This document shows, piece after piece, positions 17,006 through 27,605 of a DNA stretch of 43,572 nucleotides. Origin of the DNA: Myroides phaeus (lineage in GTDB: Bacteria > Bacteroidota > Bacteroidia > Flavobacteriales > Flavobacteriaceae). The notes under the pieces are model-generated. The model saw only the letters and a program-made list of their open reading frames with translations, did no database searches and was not told the origin of the DNA. A program made the translations under genes and the position numbers. The stretch's first letter is position 1. Each line of letters opens with the position of its first letter. The DNA is taken from positions 1-43,572 of the forward strand of contig NZ_FNDQ01000023.1 of NCBI RefSeq assembly GCF_900099675.1. The letters are read 5' to 3'.

Positions 17006-17434
17006 ATGAAGAATTTTTTAACCTGCTTGATAATGGTATTGGGTGTATCTTTATCAATGAACGCACAAAGTATTGTAGGAAAGTGGAAGACTATTGATGA
17101 CAATACAGGTAAAGAGAAGTCGATAATCAATATTTACGAAAAAGACGGTAAGTATTACGGACAAGTAAAAAAACTGTTGAATCCTTCTAAACCAAATCCA
17201 ACTTGTGATAAATGTGAGGGAGATGAGAAAGGTAAACCAATTGAAGGGTTAGTAATCATTAAAGGATTAACGAAAAAAGGTGATGAATATACAGGAGGAA
17301 AGATCACTGATCCAGAATCTGGAAAACAGTATAAATGCACTGTAAAATTAAATGGAAAAGATAAGCTTGACGTAAGAGGTTATGTTGGACTATCATTAAT
17401 AGGTAGAACGCAAACTTGGGTTAAAGCAGAATAA
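17006..17434 (+). CDS. Secreted DUF2147 protein
   Basis: This 142-residue protein has a signal peptide (residues 1-20, cleavage after MNA) and one DUF2147 domain. The domain is visible as IVGKWKTIDDNTGKEKSIINIY, PTCDKCEGDEKGKP with a CxxC pair, and GYVGLSLIGRTQTWVK at the end. It is a small lipocalin-like periplasmic domain of unknown role and is common in Bacteroidota and Proteobacteria. The CxxC could form a disulfide. It is probably co-transcribed with the YihY gene and is followed by a terminator. Confidence 0.88.
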   Translation: MKNFLTCLIMVLGVSLSMNAQSIVGKWKTIDDNTGKEKSIINIYEKDGKYYGQVKKLLNPSKPNPTCDKCEGDEKGKPIEGLVIIKGLTKKGDEYTGGKITDPESGKQYKCTVKLNGKDKLDVRGYVGLSLIGRTQTWVKAE

Positions 17435-17454
17435 GATTTTAAATAAATTATAAG

Positions 17455-17480
17455 AAGGTCATCGAAAGATGGCCTTTTTT
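17455..17480 (+). terminator. Terminator after the DUF2147 gene
   Basis: AAGGTCATC (17455-17463), loop GAAA and GATGGCCTT (17468-17476) form a stem with one G-T wobble, followed by a run of T. Confidence 0.88.
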
Positions 17481-17578
17481 TCTTTAATAAAAGGAGTGAG
17501 TGTTTGTATAGTGTAAATTTTGCTAATATATATCGCAGGAAGTCTGTGTGCTGATGAGGAAAGCGAGTTAAAACTATT

Positions 17579-17586
17579 TATCTTTG
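17579..17586 (+). promoter_or_regulatory. -7 box of priA
   Basis: TATCTTTG matches TAnnTTTG exactly and lies 25 bp before the ATG at 17611. No clear -33 TTTG sits at the usual distance. A TTG at 17584 that would lengthen priA falls inside this box, which supports the ATG start. Confidence 0.5.
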
Positions 17587-17610
17587 TTTTTATTAAAAAG
17601 AAAATTGAAG

Positions 17611-20061
17611 ATGTACTACTTTGTTGAGGTTATTGTTCCTGTTGCAGTTGAACCAACTTTTACTTATCAAATCAGTGAAGCCGAATATGATTTCATCCAA
17701 ATAGGGATGCGAGTTGCTGTGCCATTTGGTAAGTCTAAAGTTTATACAGCTATAGTGATTGAAAAGCACAATAGAGTACCCGAATTATATGTAGCCAAGG
17801 AGATAAATGAGATCATAGATATTACTCCAGTTGTAACACAGAAGCAAATAGATTTATGGAAGTGGATTGCTTCTTACTATTTGTGTACAATAGGTGAGGT
17901 ATATAGGAGTGCTATGCCTTCAAGATTACTTTTAGAAAGTGAGACATTAATACAGTATAATCCTAAACACACTGTATCGCCAGACGATTTAGATGATTCA
18001 GAATATTTGTTATTTGAGGCTTTACAACAACAAGCGATATTAAAAGTAGAAGAAATTATTGCGATTCTAAACCGTAAAAAAGTATTCCCAGTGATTAATT
18101 CTCTGCTGGAAAAAGGAATGATTTTCTTACAAGAAGAATTAGTTGAAAAGTATAAACCTAAACAAATTCGCTATGTAAAAATCGCTGAACCTTATGTAGC
18201 TGAGAATGGGTTATCAGATTTAATGCAATTAGTATCTCGAGCAGAAAAGCAACGCGAAATGGTGTTGAAGTTTTTTCAGTTGAATGCTGTTGCTAAGAAA
18301 CCAATTACAGTTAAGCAATTGGTAGAGGAGTCAGAATCTTCTTCTGCTGTTGTCAAGGCTTTGATTGATAAGGGAGTTTTTGAAGAGTATTATTTGAATC
18401 AAGATCGGGTTATTTTTGGTGACGCTAAACAAGATATTATTGAGTTAAGTGATGAACAGAGTAAAGCACTTTGGGAGATAGGACAGCATTTTGAGCAGAA
18501 AGATGTGGTATTACTTCACGGGGTTACAGCTTCTGGAAAAACAGAGGTTTATATTAAACTACTTGAAAAATATTTAGCCCAAGAAGGGCAAATATTGTTT
18601 TTAGTACCTGAAATAGGATTGACAACGCAGTTAGTTTCGCGTTTAGTAAACTATTTTGGAAACCAAGTAGCGGTGTATAATTCGAAGTATTCACACAACG
18701 AACGTTTAGAGGTTTGGGATCAAGTGTTGAACCAATCAGAAAAAGCTAAGATTGTTATTGGTACGCGTTTGTCTATTTTCTTGCCGTTTCAAGATTTGCA
18801 GTTGATTATTGTAGATGAAGAGCAAGAAGGAAATTACAAGCAACACGATCCTGCTCCGCGTTATCACGGACGGGATTCTGCTATTGTATTAGCTAAGCAG
18901 CATCAAGCGAAAGTGATTTTAGGTACGGCAACGCCGAGTTTAGAGACTTATTACAATGCTACACAAGGCAAGTATGGTTTGGTGCAATTGACAAAACGTT
19001 ATTCCAATGTGGTGCTGCCAGAAATTGTTTTGGTTGATGTAAAAGATAAATACAAGCGAAAACAGATGACAGGACACTTTTCTGATTATCTGATTGAAGC
19101 GATGAATATGGCTTTGTCTTTGGAGGAACAAGTGATTTTGTTTCAAAATAGAAGAGGTTTTTCGCCAGTAGTAGAATGTATGACGTGTGGTTCTGTGCCT
19201 GAATGTCCTCATTGTGATGTGAGTTTAACGTATCACAAGTTTAAAAATGAATTGCGATGCCATTATTGCGGTTATACACTTCCAATGCCAAAGCAATGTT
19301 ATCGTTGTCACAGCGTAGATTTGAACACTAAAGGATTTGGAACAGAGCAAGTAGAAGAGGAGTTAAGAGAGTTGTTTCCCAATAAGCGAATTGGCCGTAT
19401 GGATCAAGATACGACAAGAGGGAAACACGGTTATGAAAAGATTGTAGAAGCCTTTGAAAATAGGCAGATAGATATATTGGTGGGGACACAAATGTTGGCC
19501 AAGGGATTTGACTTTGGCAATGTGAATTTAGTCGGTATTATGAATGCTGACAATAGTTTATATCACCCCGATTTTAGAGCACACGAACGCGCTTATCAAA
19601 TGATGGTTCAAGTAGCAGGGCGTGCAGGAAGACAAGATAAAAAGGGGAAGGTAGTGATACAAACTTTTAATCCTTATCACAACATTATTCAACAAGTGAC
19701 GAATAATGATTATGTGGGAATGTATAAAGAACAAATGTATGAGCGCTATAATTTTAAATACCCACCATTCTATAGGTTAGTACGTTTGACTTTAAAACAT
19801 CGAGATTTCGAGAAGTTACGTGAGGCTTCTTTTTGGTTGTATAACAATTTAAAAGAGCAATTAGGAATACCAGTTTTAGGTCCTGAAGAACCCGCTATTA
19901 ATAGAATTCGCAATCAATATATACGCGTAATCCTAATTAAAATACCGCAGAATGTTCCTCTTGTTAAAACAAAGGAGAATGTGAAGCGTATCCTAAAGAG
20001 TTTTGAAGCAATTGGCGCTTATCGTTCAGTGAGGGTTACACCAAATGTTGATTTTTATTAG
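17611..20061 (+). CDS. priA: Primosomal replication protein N' (PriA helicase)
   Basis: This 816-residue superfamily 2 3'-5' helicase reloads the replisome at stalled forks. From the N-terminus it has the 3'-OH DNA-binding domain (residues 1-100), a winged helix, the Walker A motif GVTASGKT near 304-311 and the DEEQ box near 400. A zinc-binding insert of eight cysteines follows (CMTCG, CPHC, CHYC, CYRC, about 522-566), then the second helicase domain (TQMLAKGFDFG, QVAGRAGR) and a C-terminal domain. All key residues are present. The ATG at 17611 begins MYYFVEVIVPVAV as in relatives. Confidence 0.96.
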   Translation: MYYFVEVIVPVAVEPTFTYQISEAEYDFIQIGMRVAVPFGKSKVYTAIVIEKHNRVPELYVAKEINEIIDITPVVTQKQIDLWKWIASYYLCTIGEVYRSAMPSRLLLESETLIQYNPKHTVSPDDLDDSEYLLFEALQQQAILKVEEIIAILNRKKVFPVINSLLEKGMIFLQEELVEKYKPKQIRYVKIAEPYVAENGLSDLMQLVSRAEKQREMVLKFFQLNAVAKKPITVKQLVEESESSSAVVKALIDKGVFEEYYLNQDRVIFGDAKQDIIELSDEQSKALWEIGQHFEQKDVVLLHGVTASGKTEVYIKLLEKYLAQEGQILFLVPEIGLTTQLVSRLVNYFGNQVAVYNSKYSHNERLEVWDQVLNQSEKAKIVIGTRLSIFLPFQDLQLIIVDEEQEGNYKQHDPAPRYHGRDSAIVLAKQHQAKVILGTATPSLETYYNATQGKYGLVQLTKRYSNVVLPEIVLVDVKDKYKRKQMTGHFSDYLIEAMNMALSLEEQVILFQNRRGFSPVVECMTCGSVPECPHCDVSLTYHKFKNELRCHYCGYTLPMPKQCYRCHSVDLNTKGFGTEQVEEELRELFPNKRIGRMDQDTTRGKHGYEKIVEAFENRQIDILVGTQMLAKGFDFGNVNLVGIMNADNSLYHPDFRAHERAYQMMVQVAGRAGRQDKKGKVVIQTFNPYHNIIQQVTNNDYVGMYKEQMYERYNFKYPPFYRLVRLTLKHRDFEKLREASFWLYNNLKEQLGIPVLGPEEPAINRIRNQYIRVILIKIPQNVPLVKTKENVKRILKSFEAIGAYRSVRVTPNVDFY

Positions 20062-20212
20062 TTTTGTAAGTTATTGAATTTGTGTTTTTATTGAACAGCA
20101 ATTTTAAGTAAGATATATAAAAAGTAAAAAGACTATGGTAGGAATTGCTACTAAGGACTTGTTCGTAGTGAAATAGTAGTATATAATTTACATAAGTTTA
20201 ATAAGAATATCT

Positions 20213-20242
20213 TTTGTGATACTAACTTAAAATGTACTTTTG
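20213..20242 (+). promoter_or_regulatory. Promoter of the DMP19-like gene
   Basis: TTTG (20213-20216) and TACTTTTG (20235-20242) both match the phylum consensus with an 18-nt spacer. The predicted start near 20249 leaves a leader of about 30 nt. Confidence 0.65.
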
Positions 20243-20279
20243 TTTACTACACTATGGAGTGTAAATAAAAAAAGAACAT

Positions 20280-20828
20280 ATGAAAAATTTAAAAATAGTA
20301 GTTTTTGACGAAGCGTTAAAGAGTGAAGAGCATTATGATATTGTTTATTCGAATATATCTGTTATCAACTTAATCCGCGATGAAGGTGGTTCTATTGACG
20401 AGGATATTCATCACGATGCTTTACTTAGTTATTACGTAGACTATTACTTAGATCAATATGAAACAGGAAACTTCTCTCAGATAGTATGGAATTCAGGAGC
20501 TGATTATGAATTTTTCGATATTGTTGAAGAAGGACTTGGGAAAATGGGAGCTAAACAGCACCAAGCATTTTTGAAAAAACAAGTTACTCTTTTGAAAAGC
20601 TTAGATTATGAAGTGCTTGAAGGATTTGTAGAAGCTGATTATTCTGCAACACATCAAACAAGCATTGCGTTAAACAATGACGAATTTTTTGATATAGAAG
20701 AAGATGTTGTTGAGTTAAATGCTAATTGGTTAAAAGGTCACGTTGATTTAGCGGCTTTATCTATTGAAGATATCTACGTATATGTAGAAAATCTTTTAGG
20801 TAAAAAAATTCAGAGAGAAGAAGAATAG
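20280..20828 (+). CDS. Acidic DMP19/DUF4375-like protein
   Basis: This 182-residue acidic cytoplasmic protein has no signal peptide. The central part, LLSYYVDYYLDQYETGNFSQ (about residues 48-67) followed by an NSGADYEFF stretch, resembles the DMP19/DUF4375 domain (pattern YVDxYxxQxxNGGFxQ...NS). I regard the family call as probable, not certain. Members are thought to be protein-interaction modules related to DNA mimics, but no function is established. It has a near-consensus promoter of its own between priA and the ribosomal operon and no visible terminator before rpsF. Confidence 0.7.
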   Translation: MKNLKIVVFDEALKSEEHYDIVYSNISVINLIRDEGGSIDEDIHHDALLSYYVDYYLDQYETGNFSQIVWNSGADYEFFDIVEEGLGKMGAKQHQAFLKKQVTLLKSLDYEVLEGFVEADYSATHQTSIALNNDEFFDIEEDVVELNANWLKGHVDLAALSIEDIYVYVENLLGKKIQREEE

Positions 20829-20903
20829 AACTTAAAAATATAGTTGAGGTATAAAAGAGGCACTTTGCGACTTATATTTAAATTGAAATAAATTAAATAT
20901 CAA

Positions 20904-20935
20904 TTTGGATTGTAAGGTAACAAGTTGTATTTTTG
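20904..20935 (+). promoter_or_regulatory. Promoter of rpsF-rpsR-rplI
   Basis: TTTG (20904-20907) and TATTTTTG (20928-20935) are exact matches with a 20-nt spacer. Transcription should begin near 20942, leaving a leader of about 28 nt before rpsF. Confidence 0.7.
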
Positions 20936-20969
20936 CACCCAATTTTGTAACAAATAAAATTTTGTATTT

Positions 20970-21311
20970 ATGAATCATTATGAAACTGTTTTCATCTTGA
21001 ATCCCGTTTTATCTGAAACTCAGGTAAAGGAAACAGTAATTAAATTCGAAGAATTTATTACTTCTCGCGGTGGAGAGATGGTATCTAAAGAGGATTGGGG
21101 CTTAAAAAAATTAGCTTATGAAATCCAACACAAGAAAAGTGGATTTTATCACTTATTCGAATTCAAAGCTCCAGGAGAAGTTATCCTTAGCTTAGAAACT
21201 GAATTCAGACGTGATGAAAGAGTTATGCGTTTCTTAACTGTAACTTTAGACAAACACGCTATTTCTTGGGCTGAAAGAAGAAGAGAGAAATTAAAATCTA
21301 AAAAAGCTTAA
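20970..21311 (+). CDS. rpsF: 30S ribosomal protein S6
   Basis: The 113-residue S6 protein binds with S18 to the central domain of 16S rRNA. It begins [16 protein letters not shown] and carries [20 protein letters not shown] and the [13 protein letters not shown] block, all typical. The C-terminal tail is short and basic ([11 protein letters not shown]), without the Glu-rich extension of E. coli. It is first in the rpsF-rpsR-rplI operon; rpsR starts 5 bp after its stop. The single-strand-binding protein gene found in many S6 operons is absent. Confidence 0.97.
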   Translation: MNHYETVFILNPVLSETQVKETVIKFEEFITSRGGEMVSKEDWGLKKLAYEIQHKKSGFYHLFEFKAPGEVILSLETEFRRDERVMRFLTVTLDKHAISWAERRREKLKSKKA

Positions 21312-21316
21312 TTGTT

Positions 21317-21613
21317 ATGTCAAGTATAGAACAATCTGCAAAAGGTAAAAAAGACGGAGATATCAGATATCTAACGCCTTTAAACATTGAAACAAACAAA
21401 GCTAAAAAGTACTGTCGTTTCAAAAAATCTGGAATCCAATATATTGACTATAAAGATGCTGATTTCTTATTGAAATTCGTTAACGAACAAGGGAAAATTC
21501 TTCCTCGTCGTTTAACAGGAACTTCTTTGAAATTCCAAAGAAAAGTATCTGTAGCGGTAAAAAGAGCTCGTCACTTAGCTTTAATGCCATACGTAGCTGA
21601 TTTATTAAAATAA
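21317..21613 (+). CDS. rpsR: 30S ribosomal protein S18
   Basis: The 98 residues contain the S18 core, beginning with [21 protein letters not shown]. The rRNA-binding part includes [20 protein letters not shown] and the final [11 protein letters not shown]. The N-terminus is about 20 residues longer than in E. coli and lysine-rich, as usual in Bacteroidota. It lies 5 bp after rpsF and is followed by a 62-bp spacer with a hairpin before rplI. Confidence 0.97.
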   Translation: MSSIEQSAKGKKDGDIRYLTPLNIETNKAKKYCRFKKSGIQYIDYKDADFLLKFVNEQGKILPRRLTGTSLKFQRKVSVAVKRARHLALMPYVADLLK

Positions 21614-21622
21614 TAACAAATT

Positions 21623-21656
21623 AAGTTGTTGGTTTTCACACCGTGAAACCTAACTT
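21623..21656 (+). promoter_or_regulatory. Composite hairpin in the rplI leader
   Basis: In the rpsR-rplI spacer an outer stem AAGTT/AACTT (21623-21627 with 21652-21656) encloses an internal loop and an inner stem. The inner stem is formed by GGTTTTCAC and GTGAAACC (21631-21639 with 21643-21650, one bulged T) around the loop ACC. There is no T-run, so it is not a terminator; a translational control or mRNA-processing element is possible. Confidence 0.4.
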
Positions 21657-21675
21657 CTTTAAAAAGGACATCAAC

Positions 21676-22119
21676 ATGGAAATTATCTTAAAACAAGACG
21701 TTCAAAAATTAGGTTTCAAAGACGACGTAGTAACTGTTAAACCAGGATACGGACGTAACTACTTAATTCCTCAAGGAATGGCAGTTTTAGCTACACCTTC
21801 TGCAAAGAAAGTATTAGCTGAGAACTTAAAACAAAGAGCGCACAAAGAAGCTAAATTAATTGCAGATGCAAAAGTTATTGCTGAGGCATTAAAAGCTTTA
21901 GATATTAAAATCGCTGTTAAAGCAGGTGGAGAAAAATTATTCGGATCTGTTACTAACGCTAATATTGCTGAAGCATTCGCTAAAGAAGGTCAAGAAATTG
22001 ACAGAAAATTCATCACTTCAGGAGTTATCAAACGTTTAGGTAAATATACTGCTAACGTTCGTTTACACCGTGATGTAATCGTTGAAGTTGATTACGAAGT
22101 AATCGCTGAGCAAGAATAG
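21676..22119 (+). CDS. rplI: 50S ribosomal protein L9
   Basis: From the ATG at 21676 the protein has 147 residues, the standard L9 length. The N-terminal domain starts MEIILKQDVQKLGFKDDVV and contains GYGRNYLIPQGMAV, followed by the long connecting helix and the C-terminal rRNA-binding domain with KLFGSVTNANIAEA. An in-frame GTG at 21643 would add 11 residues, but it lies inside the spacer hairpin and family members begin at MEIILK. A purine-rich AAAAAGGA just upstream is one of the few Shine-Dalgarno-like sequences here. Confidence 0.96.
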   Translation: MEIILKQDVQKLGFKDDVVTVKPGYGRNYLIPQGMAVLATPSAKKVLAENLKQRAHKEAKLIADAKVIAEALKALDIKIAVKAGGEKLFGSVTNANIAEAFAKEGQEIDRKFITSGVIKRLGKYTANVRLHRDVIVEVDYEVIAEQE

Positions 22120-22139
22120 TCATTTTTTGATTATATATA

Positions 22140-22172
22140 TATAGAAGGCCTTCCATTGGAAGGCCTTTTTTT
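22140..22172 (+). terminator. Terminator of the ribosomal operon
   Basis: AAGGCCTTCC (22145-22154), a 3-nt loop and the exact complement (22158-22167) are followed by a run of T. Confidence 0.92.
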
Positions 22173-22205
22173 GTATCTTTAGGTTTTACCAATTTGCTAT
22201 ATATT

Positions 22206-22871
22206 ATGATTCGAAGTATTTTAAAAGTGTGTTGTGTTTCAACTTTGTGTTTATTGTTAGTACAATGTAAAAAAGAGACTGAAGTAGAGAAACCTCAAGA
22301 TGATATTGAGCAAGTAGCACAACCAGGAGAAGATGTTGAAAAAATAGAGGAAGTAGTTGATGAAAACTCTATTGAAGGTAAGTTTTTGAAAGACCCGACT
22401 TCAGTTGAGAGAAAGAATTTATATGAAGATGTTCCTTATATTTTAGAATTGACAGCTAAGTCACTTAAGGTTAAGCCTGAAAAATTATTAAAAGAATCTA
22501 AGCAAGAAGATAAGTTGTTTTACAGCAAGGATTTTGACAGTTATGACTTTGTTTATAATATAGTCAAGTCAAGTGAGATGGGGTATTATTTAAGTGATGA
22601 GTTCAAGGAAGAAGTTATTAAAAATGATGGAAAGGGAGTTGGTATGATGTTAGATGTTTCTCCTCAAGTTAGCAATGATGCAAGTAAAGCTTTTGGTAAT
22701 TATTATGGTATCACTATTTATGAAGACTACCCTGATAGAATAGCAGGAGCTAAACATTTGTTTTTTGATATAAAGACAAAGAAACTATACTACGACCCAA
22801 TCTATGAAGAGATTCAGGAGTTGAAATATGATAAAAGTTTGTTAGAAAAAGGAAAACAGTTTTTAAAATAA
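22206..22871 (+). CDS. Lipoprotein of unknown function
   Basis: I do not recognise a family. From the ATG at 22206 the protein has 221 residues, with a lipoprotein signal whose lipobox LVQC places the lipidated Cys at 21. The next 40 residues are strongly acidic (KKETEVEKPQDD and more). Acidic residues just after the Cys are reminiscent of surface-export signals of Bacteroidota lipoproteins, so surface exposure is possible. The remainder (about 65-221) looks like one mixed alpha/beta domain rich in Lys, Tyr and Asp. A TTG start at 22194 is less likely. It stands alone between two strong terminators. Confidence 0.75.
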   Translation: MIRSILKVCCVSTLCLLLVQCKKETEVEKPQDDIEQVAQPGEDVEKIEEVVDENSIEGKFLKDPTSVERKNLYEDVPYILELTAKSLKVKPEKLLKESKQEDKLFYSKDFDSYDFVYNIVKSSEMGYYLSDEFKEEVIKNDGKGVGMMLDVSPQVSNDASKAFGNYYGITIYEDYPDRIAGAKHLFFDIKTKKLYYDPIYEEIQELKYDKSLLEKGKQFLK

Positions 22872-22884
22872 ACAGTGGATATAA

Positions 22885-22930
22885 ATAAAAAAATCTCTTT
22901 AAAGCTTAATTGCTTTAAAGAGATTTTTTA
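22885..22930 (+). terminator. Terminator after the 22206 lipoprotein gene
   Basis: A perfect 15-bp stem (22891-22905 with 22912-22926) with a 6-nt loop is flanked by A- and T-runs, so it may work in both directions. Confidence 0.9.
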
Positions 22931-23021
22931 TGTGAATTATTCAGGTGCTTGTTATTCAACAGGATTAGTGGATATAAAAGATAAGATAAGTATTTTGATA
23001 TTAATTACGTTTAGAATTTAG

Positions 23022-23029
23022 TATTTTTG
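23022..23029 (+). promoter_or_regulatory. -7 box of the 23049-ligA operon
   Basis: TATTTTTG matches the consensus exactly, 20 bp before the ATG at 23049. The nearest upstream TTTG (22994-22997) is 24 nt away, longer than usual. Confidence 0.5.
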
Positions 23030-23048
23030 ATTTTTAAAATATATTACA

Positions 23049-23522
23049 ATGAAGTATAGCCGTCTTACGAAAGAACAATTTGAAGAATTACACCCAGAGT
23101 TTACTAATTTTTTAGCTTCACAGCAAATAGATAAAAATGAATGGGATAAGATAAAAGCAGAGAAGCCAGAAGTGGCTGAACAAGAGTTAGATGTGTTTTC
23201 TGATTTGATTTGGGAGGGAGTTTTGTCAAATGCTAAATATTTAGAGCATTATTCTCCAAGTCATATTTTCTTATTTGGTTTTGACGATACTGAGATTAAT
23301 ACCATTGTAATTAAAGCTTTACAATCTGATATTGATTTCTTGACAAAAGAAGGATTACAATGGTTGTCTGATGCGGTTTTTACGGAGGCAGTTGAGATTC
23401 GTCACGGAGGAAAGAAATTTGGAGAAGATAGAAATGCGGAGTTGTTTTCTATTATTCAGCAAGGAGCTATTTTGAGTGAAGGTGTATTATATACACAATT
23501 CAAGGATATGTTGAAGTTATAA
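23049..23522 (+). CDS. Conserved Bacteroidota protein of unknown function (probably DUF6495)
   Basis: This 157-residue cytoplasmic protein has no signal or membrane segment. I recall proteins with the start MKYSRLTKEQFEELHPEF and the SHIFLFGFDD block as DUF6495, sometimes wrongly named histidyl-tRNA synthetase; no synthetase motif is present. It is rich in Glu, Trp and Phe and looks mostly helical. It is followed after 12 bp by ligA, so it heads the ligA-dapA-ferritin transcript. A link with DNA repair is suggested only by that position. Confidence 0.75.
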   Translation: MKYSRLTKEQFEELHPEFTNFLASQQIDKNEWDKIKAEKPEVAEQELDVFSDLIWEGVLSNAKYLEHYSPSHIFLFGFDDTEINTIVIKALQSDIDFLTKEGLQWLSDAVFTEAVEIRHGGKKFGEDRNAELFSIIQQGAILSEGVLYTQFKDMLKL

Positions 23523-25532
<2,010 letters not shown>

Positions 25533-25597
25533 AACCTTGTTAAAAATAGGCAATCTTAATTGTTGATTTGATTAACTTTACAAAAATTGTAACTTAT

Positions 25598-26110
25598 ATG
25601 TGGTTTAACACTTTGAAGAAAAGAGCAATACGAAAAAGTGTTGAGAGTGCTAAATTAACGCCTGTACCTACGGATTTTAAATACGAATTTAAAAAGGTAG
25701 GTGTTGTAGTTGAAAAGGCAGATTCGACAATGCTTTCGGAATTGCTGGAGGCTTTGAACACGAAAGGTGTTAAGCAAAGTCAAGTACAGTTTCTTGTTTA
25801 TTCAAATGATAACAAAGAATCCAAAGGAGAAGAAAATTACTTTAAAATAAAAGACTTCACTATGTCTGGAAGTACAGATAAAAAAGAAGTGGTAGATTTT
25901 ATAAGAACAGATTATGATCTTTTGATTAGTTATTACACAAGTGATAGTGCGCCATTGCTGTGGGTGACTGCAAAGTCTCTTGCAAAATTTAAGGTTGGTA
26001 TTTCTTCAGTTAACACAAAGGGGAACCATTTTTGTTTAGAGGTTTCTGATTTGAATGTTAAGGGCTATATCGATAACTTATTCAAATACATTAAAGTTTT
26101 TAAAAAATAA
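25598..26110 (+). CDS. Small conserved protein of unknown function (probably DUF6913)
   Basis: From the ATG at 25598 the protein has 170 residues with a basic N-terminus (MWFNTLKKRAIRKSV). One alpha/beta domain follows, with an alternating strand pattern around VGVVVEKADSTMLSELLEAL and a C-terminal HFCLEVSDLNVKGYIDNLFKYIKVF. I recall this group as DUF6913, conserved in Flavobacteria next to ligA and dapA. No catalytic motif is visible. A TTG start ten codons upstream is disfavoured. The dapA ATG follows 16 bp after its stop. Confidence 0.75.
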   Translation: MWFNTLKKRAIRKSVESAKLTPVPTDFKYEFKKVGVVVEKADSTMLSELLEALNTKGVKQSQVQFLVYSNDNKESKGEENYFKIKDFTMSGSTDKKEVVDFIRTDYDLLISYYTSDSAPLLWVTAKSLAKFKVGISSVNTKGNHFCLEVSDLNVKGYIDNLFKYIKVFKK

Positions 26111-26126
26111 TTAATACATTAAAACT

Positions 26127-27011
26127 ATGCAATCACTTATTGGTACGGGAGTGGCATTAGTAACGCCATTCAAAAGCGATTTCTCTGTAGACGTAGAAGC
26201 ATTACAGAGATTGGTAGAATACACAATTTCAGGAGGAGTTGAATATCTTGTGGTATTAGGAACTACAGGAGAATCAGCAACATTGAGTAAGGAAGAGAAA
26301 CAATTAGTCAAGCGTACCATAAAACAAGTTAATAACAAGAGATTGCCTTTAGTGTTAGGTGTAGGAGGTAACTGCACTCAAGGAGTATTGGAAGAATTAA
26401 CGGAGGAAAACTTAGAGGGTTTTGATGCTATATTATCAGTGTCTCCATATTATAATAAACCAACGCAAGAGGGAATTTATCAGCACTTTAAACAAATTGC
26501 TTTAAATAGTCCATTGCCTATTATATTATATAATGTACCTGGTAGAACAGGAAGTAATATGAATCCAAGTACAGTAATTCGCTTAGCAAATGATTTCGAA
26601 AATATAATCGGAATTAAAGAAGCTGCAGGCAGTATGGTACAAGGAATGGAATTAATTAGACAATCAACACGTAAAGATTTCTTAGTGATTTCTGGTGATG
26701 ATGCAATAGCTTTACCATTAGTATTAGCTGGTGGGGCTGGAGTTATTTCTGTAATTGGACAAGGATTACCACAACAATTTACAGATATGATACGTTTAGG
26801 ATTGAAAGGGGAAGTGCAAAAAGCTTTCACTCTTCAATACCAATTGATGCCAATTATTGATATGATTTTTGAACAAGGAAATCCAGGAGGTATCAAAGAG
26901 ATCTTGAAGTTAGCTAATGTTGCAGATCGTTGTTTAAGACTACCTTTGGTTAATGTAGATAATGATTTGGCTTCAAGAATAGAAAAAGAGTATAGTAAAA
27001 TAGTAAAATAA
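26127..27011 (+). CDS. dapA: 4-hydroxy-tetrahydrodipicolinate synthase
   Basis: The 294 residues form a TIM-barrel aldolase of the DapA family, which condenses pyruvate and aspartate semialdehyde in lysine and peptidoglycan precursor synthesis. The Schiff-base Lys164 (GIKEAAGS), Tyr135 (YNVPGR) and the Thr-Thr pair in GTTGES (45-50) are all present. This catalytic set, with the Arg of VPGRTGSN, is that of genuine DapA rather than an N-acetylneuraminate lyase. It lies between the 25598 gene and ferritin in a compact operon. Confidence 0.95.
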   Translation: MQSLIGTGVALVTPFKSDFSVDVEALQRLVEYTISGGVEYLVVLGTTGESATLSKEEKQLVKRTIKQVNNKRLPLVLGVGGNCTQGVLEELTEENLEGFDAILSVSPYYNKPTQEGIYQHFKQIALNSPLPIILYNVPGRTGSNMNPSTVIRLANDFENIIGIKEAAGSMVQGMELIRQSTRKDFLVISGDDAIALPLVLAGGAGVISVIGQGLPQQFTDMIRLGLKGEVQKAFTLQYQLMPIIDMIFEQGNPGGIKEILKLANVADRCLRLPLVNVDNDLASRIEKEYSKIVK

Positions 27012-27017
27012 AAAAGT

Positions 27018-27533
27018 ATGTTATCAGAAAAATTGCAAAATGCTTTAAATGAGCAGATAAAGTTAGAAGGAGATTCTTCTCAAATTTATTTAGATATGGC
27101 TTCTTGGGCTGAAATTCAAGGTTTTGAAGGTATTGCAGCTTTTATGTTTGCTCAGTCAGATGAAGAACGCCAACATATGCTTAAATTAGTTAAGTATGTA
27201 AACCAAAGAGGTGGAGAAGCAGTTATCCCTGCTATAACAAAACCAACTTTAGACCATACTTCTATTAAAGGATTGTTTAAACAGCTATTTGATCACGAGG
27301 TATTTGTATCTAAAAGTATTAACGAATTAGTGCATATTGCTTTAGAAGATCGCGATTATGCTACACATAATTTTTTACAATGGTATGTAGCAGAGCAGAT
27401 TGAAGAAGAAGCAACAGCGCGTACAATCTTAGATAAGATTAATCTTATTGGAGATGACAAAGGAGGGTTATATTTATTTGATAATGATATCAAGAATTTT
27501 AACCAAGAAGCAAATACTAATCCAGTAAATTAA
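27018..27533 (+). CDS. ftnA: Non-haem ferritin
   Basis: The 171 residues form a bacterial ferritin-like four-helix bundle that assembles into a 24-mer iron store. The ferroxidase ligands are all in place at the FtnA positions: Glu17, Glu50, His53, Glu94, Gln127 and Glu130. The gene begins only 6 bp after dapA and is the last of the operon, before a strong hairpin. No Fur-box-like sequence is visible directly upstream, so iron control, if any, would act elsewhere. Confidence 0.95.
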   Translation: MLSEKLQNALNEQIKLEGDSSQIYLDMASWAEIQGFEGIAAFMFAQSDEERQHMLKLVKYVNQRGGEAVIPAITKPTLDHTSIKGLFKQLFDHEVFVSKSINELVHIALEDRDYATHNFLQWYVAEQIEEEATARTILDKINLIGDDKGGLYLFDNDIKNFNQEANTNPVN

Positions 27534-27556
27534 GCGTTTAATTTATAATGAATTAA

Positions 27557-27591
27557 GAGAAAAGATGTCTTTTTTGACATCTTTTCTTTTT
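27557..27591 (+). terminator. Terminator after ferritin
   Basis: AGAAAAGATGTC (27558-27569) and its exact complement (27576-27587) flank a T6 loop and lead into TTT. Confidence 0.9.
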
Positions 27592-27605
27592 AGTATAAAA
27601 AGGTT

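Noticed and set aside
17546..17575. CTGATGA followed by GAAA, recalling a hammerhead ribozyme core
   Set aside because: There is no stem between the two motifs and no closing stems with a cleavage site, so the fold cannot form.
20936..20969. S6:S18-binding leader expected before rpsF
   Set aside because: The leader predicted from the promoter is about 28 nt, AT-rich, and has no stem with a CCG loop.
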